64,000 bases of DNA from Sepioteuthis lessoniana (taxonomy: Eukaryota; Mollusca; Cephalopoda; Myopsida; Loliginidae). Shown here one piece after another: positions 55,716 through 64,000 of this stretch. Both the position numbers and the translations under genes were made by a program. The notes under the pieces are model-generated. The model did no database searches, was not told the DNA's origin, and saw only the letters and a list, made by a program, of their open reading frames with translations. The stretch is taken from positions 62,574,299 through 62,638,298 of the forward strand of contig OY757924.1 in the NCBI GenBank assembly GCA_963585895.1, written 5' to 3'. Position 1 is the first letter of the stretch. The number at the start of each line of letters is the position of its first letter.

Positions 55716-56342
55716 TGAAATTGTTGGATTGAATGCAGTATTTTTTCCAAGTTCAGCATTAAATATTTGCCAGGTTTTATAGCAATTTAAAAAGCTAGTT
55801 TATTTAGTGTTAATTGAATTAAAATAAATAAAAAAAACCTCAATGTTAACTCACTTTGATATAATAATTCCATAATATTTGCCAGAGGTGTATATTTACG
55901 GAAAGAAAGGAGAGAATAATTAGATGAAATAAGAAGAAAAATTCCATAAATCTTTCAATAACTCTGCGTCTCCTTTCGAAATAGTAATCTAACATTCTAG
56001 GAACGTTGGCAACAAATAAAATAAAACAAAACAAAAAAGCAAATGAATATGTAATGACAAATATTGTAACGAATATATCTATGAAATTTTGCCAATGCAT
56101 CAAAATTTTCATGGTTAAGTAGGTGAATCTTATTTTTTAGTTGAAATGTTTAAAATAGTAATTATATGACAAGAGATGCACGAAAAGACATAGATTCCTA
56201 ACTCGGTCATGTAAGTTCAGTGTCGTATAAGTACAATAATATCTATATACTGCTATGTCTCAGTTTTATCCATTTTTTTCTTGCGCTGTCAGTTTTACTT
56301 AAATTATATTACCTGAATTATTTTACACACACGCACACAAAC

Positions 56343-56422
<80 letters not shown>

Positions 56423-56593
56423 TTGGAATGTAATACTCATGATTCATCTGTCGTTTTCCTATTGCAAAATATAAACGTTTCTTTAATGGTGTAGCCAAAA
56501 ACACATTTTTACCGACAAACTCAAACGAAACACATTTTTTTACACCTGAGTACCTCCTAAATATAATCATGTGTTAATAGATGTGACTTAGTA

Positions 56594-56627
<34 letters not shown>

Positions 56628-56721
56628 CAGAGTAAGTTTTCGATTTTCCTTCGTATTTTCTCAACTTCGAATGGTTACGATTAAGAAGCTAGACATAATA
56701 AACCTTAGCAGTATTATGCCT
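55716..56721. other. Spacer with long (GA)n
   Basis: (GA)n of about 76 bp at 56344-56420 and (TA)n at 56599-56626. ORFs across them are low-complexity artefacts. Confidence 0.55.
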
Positions 56722-56985
56722 CCGTAGTTCATTGGCCCTATTGGTAGAGCGTTCACAAATGGTCTGGAACACCGGGGTCGAACCTGCGGTCGAATCATAT
56801 CAAAGACTCAAAAAATGGTAATTGATGCCGCTTTACTTAACACTCAGCATTATAAGGTAAGGATTAAGGCTAAAGTGGAGCAATAAAGGGGGTGGAATAG
56901 CGTCCTTCCCAACACCTTGATGTTGTAGCTATTGAAAAAGGAGCCGTCGGGTCACACTTGACTACGGTCACCAACTTAACTTACT
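56722..56985 (+). mobile_element. SINE-C
   Basis: agttcattggccctattggt head, gggtcgaacctgcgg box-B-like block, tatcaaagactcaaaaaatg, cttaacactcagcattataa, taaagtggagcaat, tattgaaaaaggagccgtcg, ending caacttaacttac. Confidence 0.85.
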
Positions 56986-56999
56986 TAGTTCATTGTGAT

Positions 57000-57690
57000 T
57001 CTGTGGTCACATTTCTAGCAGAAAAAGGGGATGAAACCATCCGGCTATTTTTGCAGAGTAATTTGTTTATACACAGCGTTGCATGATCGAAGAAATAGGC
57101 CAACAAATTTCCTTGTCTCTCATACTTCAGTTGGTACTTTGCTGAGAGCTGCTGCTTTTGTGATTTTAATTGTTTTTTGAACTGCGTCAAGTTCATTTTC
57201 CGTAAAGAGTCGAACTTTGATGCCTAGGTGCCCCATGATAGTTTCTTCGGTGATAAATGTATTTTTCCGTGCAGATTCTTAAAATGTTTTTCCATTTTTG
57301 AAGTTTTTCTTTTTCGTTGGCAGCTTTTAATCTTGATATGAAAGTACTTTTCCTGCCACTAATTTCCTTTACTGTCTTCCATGCTAATTATGATCATTTA
57401 TCTTGTACATAATTTGTGATTTTATTGATTTGGCCTTAGATGAATTATGGTAATTCTTTTTGTTGTTTTAATTCTTTCTGACCTTTCTTAGGATTCTCTA
57501 TTTTGGTGTTTGTTGGGTTTCTTCATTTAAGAAGGGATGATTTTTATATGATTTCTTTTTCGCCTAACCATTTTTGACATATAAGCAACTGTACATTTGG
57601 CTCTTAGTTTGGCTGGTATGCACTTAGCCACTGTTTTTTCAGTGGGCGGTACAGAAATGTTCATATTCATCATTTGGAGTAAGTAATTCA
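57000..57690 (-). pseudogene. LINE-I-like linker/RT N-terminal fragment, old subfamily
   Basis: Collinear with 15400-16080: gttgcatgatcgaagaaata, cttgtctctcatacttcagt, ttaggattctctattttgg, tttgttgggtttcttcattt, tggtatgcacttagccactg. Minus-strand open frame at 56990-57196 carries a KYQLKYERQGNLLAYF block that parallels LLKYERQIKLRT in the other copy. Lacks the palm motif. Two independent copies show that this is a real repeat region. Confidence 0.6.
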
Positions 57691-57701
57691 GTACATGTAA
57701 T

Positions 57702-58117
57702 CAAAATGTCCACCTGCAAGCACGGATCTCCCTGAACCACTTTCACTACTGGTCATTCAACGCTTTCGGCAGGTCTTCTAGACTAAATCCTGTGACTGTA
57801 CAGAGCTTTTGTAGATAGATTCTTATTGACCATCCACACTGTCAGTATAAAGGGGTCCATAGGAAAACGTCACTTGAGTTCATCCTTACTTCTCCAGCAT
57901 ATCTTGTCCAACTTATTTTAATGGTTTCGAGATGGGAAGTAGGTGGCCGTAAAACTGCTGTTTTATGGGTTGTTGCTTCAACGATATGTTCAGTGTTGTT
58001 CGTAGCATTCTTTTGCAATCCCCATCAGGTTTTCTCTATACGCTTAGTCAGCGCCCATGTAGAGTAGTATCGACATGATGCGGCATTCGCGGAATACATG
58101 AGTTTTAATTTTTAAAA
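57702..58117 (-). pseudogene. LINE-I 3' end, 3' segment of a twin-primed insertion
   Basis: C-terminal landmarks (cttcggcaggtcttctag, gtccataggaaaacgtcac, cttacttctccagcat, gtaggtggccgtaaaactgc, cgcttagtcagcgcccatgt) up to the FFQ position near 58110. Tail motif is missing its ATG repeats. Confidence 0.75.
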
Positions 58118-58120
58118 AAA

Positions 58121-58303
58121 GTCATCTTTACACTAAATGGTGGTTCTCTGAAACTTGTGGACAAGTTCATCTACCTCGGAAGCAACATCTCATCCACAGA
58201 AGATAGCATCAATAGGCGACTAGTGAAAGCATGGACTGCTATCGATAGGTAATCGATCATATGAATGTTAAACTTATCCGATTAAGTAAAACGCATCATT
58301 TTC
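58121..58303 (+). pseudogene. LINE-I thumb segment, inverted 5' part of the twin-primed insertion
   Basis: Plus-strand reading LNGGSLKLVDKFIYLGSNIS, STEDSINRRLVKAWTAID, then LSD and VKRIIF. It occupies the element interval just upstream of the preceding segment but in the opposite orientation. Confidence 0.8.
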
Positions 58304-58998
58304 TCCCTATCATTCATCGCTTCTGGCAGGTCTTCTGGGCTACATCCCGTATCCTCACATAGCTGCTGTATGTATGTTCTAGCTGGTCGTCCTGCTTTTG
58401 CTTGGCCATATGCGGGGGTCCATAGGAGTACATCACTGATGAGTTCGTCCTTGCTTCCCCAGCAGTGCCCTGCGTGTCTGGTGGCTCGTCTAACTTAGAT
58501 AGTTTTCGGGACGGGAAACAGGTGACTGTATAATTGGTTACTTTTTGGGTGTTGCCGCCAGGACTTGTTCAGTATTGCTCGAAGTATTCTTGTGTAATTG
58601 CCGTCTAGCTTCTTCTTAAGTCGTTTAGTTAGCGTACAAGTAGTGCATCCATACAGCAGTATCGATCCGACCGCTGCCTGGAAGAAACTGCGTTTCATTT
58701 TATTGGTCAGGTCTGATTTCCATATGATCGAGAGCCTATCGATAGCTGTCTATTCTTTCGTTAGCCGCATGTCGATATATTTTTCGGTTAATAAGACGCT
58801 GCTTCCTTGGTAGGTGAATTTGTCTACTAGTTTCAGAGAGGTTCCGTCTAGTATGAAAATGTCGCCTGTTTGGTTATAACACATATATTCACTTTTGTGT
58901 GCATTGACATGGAGACCAATGCCTGCGGTGGCTCATTCCAAACTATGCAGTAGTGTTTCTGCTTGGTTGGGTGTATTCGCCGGTAACGCTATGTCATA
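58301..58998 (-). pseudogene. LINE-I copy lacking its last 60 bp
   Basis: Minus strand. Frame at 58495-58698: MKRSFFQAAVGSILLYGCTT, RLKKKLDGNYTRILRAILNK, QLYSHLFPVPKTI. Upstream (58740-58998) carries the thumb (DINMRLTKE-type), LERATAGIGLHVNAHKSEYM, TPNQAETLLHS, ending near the DIAL position. The extreme 3' end and tail are absent at the junction with the twin-primed copy. Confidence 0.85.
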
Positions 58999-59074
58999 AC
59001 ATCATAAAAACGATGGGGGTATTTGGTTTAATGGTTTTATATCGGTATGCCCTGCCAAAAATAAATATGTACTC

Positions 59075-59270
59075 ATGGTAGCGGGGAATGTGTGAAGTGT
59101 AATGGTTCTCGGTGAAGAAAATGGACAAATTCTGCTGTTTATACTTAATATAGGGAAATGTATGAATCCAACTTTCTTCTTCAGCTATGGGTAAATTGTT
59201 GGACGGATTAGTCTATTGAATCTTCATATGGCAACCAGTCTTGGAGATGAAAATTATGTCTATAAAAAAA
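59075..59270 (+). mobile_element. SINE-B, diverged
   Basis: gtgtgaagtgtaatggttct head, tatgaatccaactttcttct core, agctatgggtaaattgttgg and atggcaaccagtcttggaga blocks. Confidence 0.65.
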
Positions 59271-59732
59271 CTTTAAAGTGATTATCGATAGCGAACATAT
59301 GGGGTTAATTTATTTAAATAGAGTGCTCAATGCACGGCTATCAATACATAAGAATATAACAAATACTTAAATAAAACTCACACGCAGAGCAAAGATATTA
59401 ATGGTATTATGTAACACTTAACAGATCCATTCCGTATAACTTAATTCCAACAAACCTTTTCATTAAATGGCTGTTTGATACATTTTTACCCTTTAACCCA
59501 TCCTATTTTAGCTAAAACTAAAAACCAGATTTTACATTTTTTTTTTTTTTGCGAATACCTGTAAACAGCCAGAAAAAATATCCCCAAAGATGAAATTTTC
59601 AAGAAAGCGCCAAATATTTCAGAATTTTGGTGGATCACTTTGTTATATAAATTTAACATAAAACGATCACCCACTTTCGGACCAACAAGCATTACTGACG
59701 ACCAGAGATAGCGGAAAGGGATGTGTAGCCAT
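59271..59732. other. Unassigned AT-rich spacer
   Basis: Nothing recognised. Confidence 0.4.
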
Positions 59733-59975
59733 ATTTTTATTTTTCATTTTTTCGTAGAGATATCTGATGGAGAAGGTGGATTTATTTTTCGTTGAATGAA
59801 AAAAAACAAAAACGGTGGAAACAATATTGGGGGGTATTTTTTCTTTTTTAAAAAGTGATGAAGTCTTTTCATCACTTTTTATTTAGCGAAAAGAAATCTC
59901 TACCCAAAATAAGCTTTGTTTATACCTCACCCTCTCCATCTGATTTCTCTACAAAAAATGAAAATGAAAAATTTG
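59733..59975. repeat. Nested inverted repeat beside a mariner remnant
   Basis: Outer imperfect arms of about 45 bp (59733-59782 and 59925-59975; ctccatcagatatctctac in reverse versus ctccatctgatttctctac) surround a perfect 13-bp hairpin, aaaaagtgatgaa / ttcatcacttttt, with a short loop near 59862-59867. Confidence 0.7.
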
Positions 59976-60123
59976 GTAAACAAATATTCCGGGCACGGTG
60001 GTCAGTAAAGAAAGTCATGGTTTCAGTATTTTGGGACACGAATGAGTCATCTCTATTGATTTTCTTGACAAAGATACAACGGTGAATAGTGCTTTCTATT
60101 CTCAACTCCTTCTGCACGTTCAC
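59855..60123 (+). pseudogene. Tc1/mariner transposase scrap
   Basis: The open segment carries KKVMVSVFWDTNESSLLIFL near 60010-60065, resembling the first catalytic-aspartate block of mariner transposases (VMLSVWWD followed by a hydrophobic strand). The next frame reads DKDTTVNSAFYSQLLLHVH at 60067-60123, the family's TINS..Y...L block. The N-terminal DNA-binding domain and the other catalytic residues are missing, and no terminal repeats of the 62878 element are present, so it is another mariner lineage or an old fragment. Confidence 0.55.
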
Positions 60124-60749
60124 CTAATTTATTGAATAGGTGGTGTATCTCGCTTGCTTCTCGATTGGGAATCATAAAATCGAATTAGAACAATAGGATT
60201 TTAAAGTGTAAAAAGTATGCATTGAAGTTAATTATGTAGACTTAACAGTCCTAATTAAGTGTAAATTATGAGAGTCGTATATAATTTACATTGATGAAAT
60301 GAATCAATCTATCGACAAATCGACCAATTGAATAAACACCTTTGTTAAATGCTTTTTAATTTGTTTGAAACGGAAGATTAAAAATGAGTAAATGTGGCAT
60401 ATGGAATAGATCGTTCGATTCAAATAACAGAAGCGTGGGGAAATAGCCAAGAAGAAAACTGTGAAGAGAGTAAAGGAGGGAGAAATGAAAGCAGCGTAAT
60501 AATTACTAGATAAATACAATTAAAATCGGAATGATATTTAAAGTGTACTGGAGAGAATAAATAGATTAATTAATAAACTGATTGGCTTTACGAAAATTCA
60601 TAATTTTTAAAATTTATATTGAGGTAATACTTAATTCATATCTTTCGTTAAATAATGGTTTAAATGGTATGGATCCACAATTCAGTGGGAACTACATTAG
60701 GATGTTGAATGCTGTTTTATTCAAATCCTAAAATGCAGAACCTTGAAAA
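60124..60749. other. Unassigned AT-rich spacer
   Basis: Nothing recognised. Confidence 0.4.
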
Positions 60750-60985
60750 AAAAACCCCACCATCCCGCAAACTATTCAAGTAAGACGAACAAAACCTTCT
60801 GAGCTCTGTTGGAGAGCAAAGATGAACTCATAAGCGGCATTTTTCCATGGATTTCTACTCATATGCACACCAGTGTTTGCTAAAGCTCTAAATTAACTTG
60901 CATTAAACTGCTGAGTGGGCTCTGAGTGTGATCGAGAGAACGTACCAAAAGCAATGGCCAATTGGGACAGGTGACGAGAGAGAGC

Positions 60986-61017
<32 letters not shown>

Positions 61018-61018
61018 T
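60750..61018 (+). mobile_element. LINE-I 3' end, plus strand, with (GA)n expansion
   Basis: ccgcaaactattcaagtaag and acgaacaaaaccttctgagc blocks correspond to the TIQVRRT and GHCW region; gatgaactcataagcggcat corresponds to DELIS. The RERVRE-coding end has become (GA)n at 60972-61015. Confidence 0.6.
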
Positions 61019-61168
61019 GTGTTGCCGGCATGCCCTTATAATAAGCACTCACAACAAATGCTAAATATGAAAATAATTTAAATTCATTTAACACTATCTT
61101 ATTTCATACATATTATTGAATGCAATCGTTGTAGAAACCAAGGAAACATAAAAATATATTGGCAACTT

Positions 61169-61532
61169 CATCATCATCATGTCGCACAATCAGCACGGAT
61201 TTCCCCGACCCTCTCCCGCCAATCTTCTAAATCCTCCATTGCCTCTTGTAGGTCTTCAAAGCTACATCCTATATCGGCACAGAGCTGTTGTTAGTACGTT
61301 CTAACTAGTCACCCTGTCTTCGCTCGTCCATGTGAAGGGATCCACGGGAGTAGGTTACTTGTGCATTCGTCTCTACTTCCCACACAGTGTCCCGCATGCC
61401 TGCTTCGTCTAACTTGGATAGTTTTCGTGATGGATGGTAAGTGGCCGTACAGCTGCTGCTTTGTTGGGTGCTACCTCCAGGAAATGTTCAATATTGCTTG
61501 CATCATTCTTGTGTAGTTGCCGTCAAGCTAGC
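61169..61532 (-). mobile_element. LINE-I 3' end with (ATG)n tail
   Basis: Tail at 61169-61181; gtcgcacaatcagcacggat, tcttcaaagctacatcc, ccgcatgcctgcttcgtcta, gtggccgtacagctgctgc, tgccgtcaagct landmarks. 5'-truncated at 61532. No open frame of note. Confidence 0.8.
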
Positions 61533-61651
61533 CAATTAAATATTCATTACAATATGTTTTTTTAAACAAATAAAAGATAAAAAATTTAAAAAAATAATAC
61601 CTGATTTTATATTTTTTAAAACAATTTTGGATACACAGAGAGCGTACATTG

Positions 61652-61870
61652 TGAGGAACTACTCATCGTGTAGTGGTTAACACCCTAGACTTTAATAGCT
61701 TGGCAAGTGAGTCGGAAATCTAGTCGTGCATTTGCGTTCACTTTCTGATAAATCCTATCGTTAAGATATACAATTTCTTATCTCCTGCGTTATGTGCTGA
61801 ATATTTTCACTACCGTTCTTCAATAAGAATGATCTTGGCATTAAATAGGTCTCGAATATTGACATACAGG
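61652..61870 (+). mobile_element. SINE-A, diverged
   Basis: atcgtgtagtggttaacacc head, agtgagtcggaaatctagtc, tttgcgttcactttctgata, actaccgttcttcaataaga, ggcattaaatagg. Confidence 0.75.
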
Positions 61871-61941
61871 GAAGCCTAAAAAAATACAAGAACACTTAAT
61901 TTAAAGAAGAATTAAAAATTGTTCCATCTTCTGCGTCTTCA

Positions 61942-62041
<100 letters not shown>

Positions 62042-62043
62042 CT

Positions 62044-62499
62044 GTGTGTTTAACAGCATTACTCTTTCCACAACAAGGCCGCATCCCTTATGAGAAATCC
62101 GAGATTATTAGCTTGTGGAGACAGGACAACAAGTTCTTGTTTAGTCAATTAGGTTCCAGTCGGGAAAAAAATTGGTACTACAAATTTCAAAAAATATTCT
62201 TATAATAAATGCCAACTATAACTTTTACTGCCTTGTCCTTAGGGGGCGATGGGGATGCTCACAGCCGTTGCTTATAGATTATTGAAACATAATTACTCTC
62301 AATACAAGCAACTATTGATTGATTGATATTGTGAAAGTTAAAGTTAAACGGTATTTACCGATCATAAAAAAAAATATGTTATTGAAATGTTATTCAAAAA
62401 GTTATAAAAACAATGTTAAGCCCTTACTCTACATTAAAAGTTATATGATTTATATATAAATACAGCCTCATAATTGGCCTGTCGGTCGGTGTTTATAAA
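62044..62499. other. Unassigned spacer
   Basis: Nothing recognised. Confidence 0.4.
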
Positions 62500-62868
62500 A
62501 TAAACCGACTGTAGAGAGGTTAAACTCCCCTAACTAGTGTCCTGGCTTTGACAGGAAACAATCGGATTGGAAAGCTTCAGTCATGCCTGAACTTTTGGCA
62601 ATGCGAAGTACCCCTTCATTGTTACTGCTTGCAGGCCACTCTAGCCCGGAGTGGTAACACCTTATAGGGCCCTATCTATGGGTCAAATAGAACTAAACAG
62701 TTTACTTATGCTAAACGGAATTATTTGAAATAGAACTGTTCCTGACATTTAAACTGTGTACTTATGTTAAACTGAATTGTTTGAAAATGAACTGTTTATA
62801 TGTATAAAGACGGATTTGACATTAAATAAGTTTGATATGCCATGAAACCAAATCAAACCAAAATCGAC
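62500..62868 (+). mobile_element. SINE-D, complete single unit
   Basis: Head with ggcaatgcgaagtacccctt, ccactctagcccggagtgg, gggccctatctatgggtcaa; then about two tandem units (gaactgttcctgacatttaa, ctgtgtacttatgttaaact); then the shared tail (gacattaaataag, gatatgccatgaaacc). Confidence 0.75.
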
Positions 62869-62877
62869 CTCATAATA

Positions 62878-63753
62878 CGGGGTGAATACGATAAGTTTCC
62901 AGACTTTTTTCGTATGGGCATTTAAAAATATCGTAGACCCTTGAACATTCAGTGTGTTATTGCAATACATCTTATGAGATGACTGACCAATTTTTATGAT
63001 TTCAGGTTTAAATGAACAGCTACAGCAGGAATTGGAATGCACTCTACTGAAGCCTGATTATCACAGCTGGTGAATTTCAAAGATGTAATCTGGACGTGAG
63101 GACACTTTAGAAGAACGATATGCAATAAAATTCTGTTTTAAACTAGGAAAAAATTTCTCAGAAACGTATGGAATGCTTCAGACTGCTTTTGGAGCATCTT
63201 GCATGAATCGAGCATCAGCTTTTGAGTGGCATAAAGAAAGGCAGGGAGTCTGTGAGGGATGATGAGAGGTGTGGGAGGAGTAAGCAAGTCAATACTCCAG
63301 GGTTGATTGGCCAAAGGGTTAGGGTTAAGTTTACTATGTTGAGGTTTAAAGGAGTTCAGGAAGAGATTCCGTCGGGTCAGCGGCATTTCCACCAGGATAA
63401 TGCACCAGTCCACAACTCCATCCTTTTCATAGACCATTTGACCAAGATGGGCATCAATAAAGGCCCTCAGCCTCCCTATAGTCGAGACCTTACTCCCTGT
63501 GATTTTTGGTTATACCCTAAGCTCAGAGGCTGTCGTTATGAGACAATTGAGGAGATGAAAGAGGCAGTGACAAAGGTCATTGAGGCGCTCACATAATAGG
63601 ACTTCCATGGGGCCTTCCAGAAATTGTTGGAACGGTCCAACAAGTGCATTGTAGCCGGAGGAGATTACTTCAAAGGAGACTAGCGTTTCATGTTGTATTA
63701 TCAATAAAAGTGCCCATAAGAAAAATGTCTGGAAACTTATCGTATGCGCCTCG
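62878..63753 (+). mobile_element. Internally deleted mariner element (876 bp)
   Basis: Terminal inverted repeats: the left end cggggtgaatacgataag with ttccagac matches the complement of the right end (gtctggaa, cttatcgtatgcgcctcg). Flanked by TA at 62876-62877 and 63754-63755, the standard mariner duplication. Full mariners are about 1.3 kb, so several hundred bp are missing, chiefly the middle of the transposase. Its TIRs could still be recognised by a related transposase. It landed 10 bp beyond the tail of SINE-D. Confidence 0.9.
63095..63669 (+). pseudogene. Mariner transposase, frameshifted and internally deleted
   Basis: Cut-and-paste transposase remnant. N-terminal helix-turn-helix part: LEERYAIKFCFKLGKNFSET, MLQTAFGASCMNRASAFEWH (63107-63230), then a frameshift at about 63236 into RESVRDDERCGRSKQVNTPG and LIGQRVRVKFTMLRFKG. 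The expected first catalytic aspartate block is absent, deleted between about 63345 and 63375. The second appears in HFHQDNAPVH and the third in RDLTPCDFWLYPKL. Exactly 34 residues separate those two aspartates, the DD34D signature of mariner. C-terminal FQKLLERSNKCIVAGGDYFK follows after an in-frame stop at 63594-63596. Inactive. Confidence 0.9.
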
Positions 63754-63763
63754 TATATAAAAA

Positions 63764-64000
63764 AAGGTGCTAATGCTGTAATGGTTACCGTTGTATGGAA
63801 TCGACAGCGCGGATGGAGTTCAATACCTATATGGAGCATTTTGAATTTCACTTAGTGCTAGTAACATTTTTTTAAAAGTATTAATCTATTCACTCTCCTT
63901 CAACTGGGCTCTTTAACCTTCGTACGCGAACCGGTCTTGGAGATAGAAAACTGTAAGTTAAAACCTGTTCAACTGCTCATTACGTAACCTTTAAGTCACA
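63764..64000 (+). mobile_element. SINE-B, diverged, cut by window end
   Basis: ggtgctaatgctgtaatggt head, gcggatggagttcaatacct, ttcacttagtgctagtaaca, gcgaaccggtcttggagata, gttaaaacctgttcaactgc. Starts 9 bp after the mariner duplication. Confidence 0.7.

Noticed and set aside
56220..56570. ORFs with long RE or SL repeats
   Set aside because: Translation of the (GA)n tract at 56344-56420.

Overview
This window looks like intergenic or intronic DNA from a cephalopod, most likely an Octopus. The base composition is AT-rich. It is dense with (TA)n, (CA)n and (GA)n tracts and packed with decayed retroposons: tRNA-derived SINEs of the kind described from octopus, and two LINE families. I recognise no host protein-coding exon, no functional tRNA or rRNA gene, and no prokaryotic signature. 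The taxon call rests on remembered repeat families, not on a database search. Family labels below (LINE-I, LINE-II, SINE-A, B, C, D, G and repeat F) are my own working names.

LINE-I is an RTE-like non-LTR element: a YADD-type reverse transcriptase, a C-terminal region running from FTYLGS through SILLYGCTTWTL to RRTRHAGHCWRS, and an (ATG)n 3' tail. Mostly short 3' ends lie throughout the window on both strands (1-611, 1166-1594, 12999-13350, 14035-16081, 18309-18812, 21236-22060, 22728-23290, 39990-40458, 42432-42891, 43590-44298, 48086-49016, 57000-58998, 60750-61018, 61169-61532). LINE-II has a QGD/YMDD reverse transcriptase, a CCHC-like finger and a restriction-like endonuclease (RRPD motif), with (TAA)n tails, like R4/Dong-type elements. 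It forms head-to-tail arrays: 3470-11815 on the plus strand, and 36270-37494, 46885-48085 and 49085-50690 on the minus strand.

Between the LINEs lie about 40 SINE copies or fragments. SINE-A and SINE-B share a core of about 60 bp. SINE-A and SINE-D share a 3' stem-loop tail. SINE-C ends in (TA)n. SINE-D carries internal tandem repeats. SINE-G occurs mainly as inverted, snap-back dimers. Target-site duplications can be read directly around several insertions, including two ultra-short 5'-truncated SINE tails of 36 and 53 bp.

Three probable solo LTRs are visible. Two belong to one large family (5252-6401 and 53114-54131), each TG...CA-bounded with a 4-bp duplication and with the empty site inferable from the host repeat. 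A third, unrelated 288-bp LTR (10685-10972) sits inside a LINE-II copy with a 5-bp duplication. DNA transposons are represented by an internally deleted mariner (62878-63753, DD34D spacing, TA duplication, clear terminal inverted repeats) and a mariner transposase scrap (59855-60123).

The genes here do not cooperate in a pathway. The window is a record of nested transposition, and its main value is mechanistic: target choice of a restriction-like-endonuclease LINE, twin priming, SINE chimerism, and inverted repeats that could form long RNA hairpins if transcribed.
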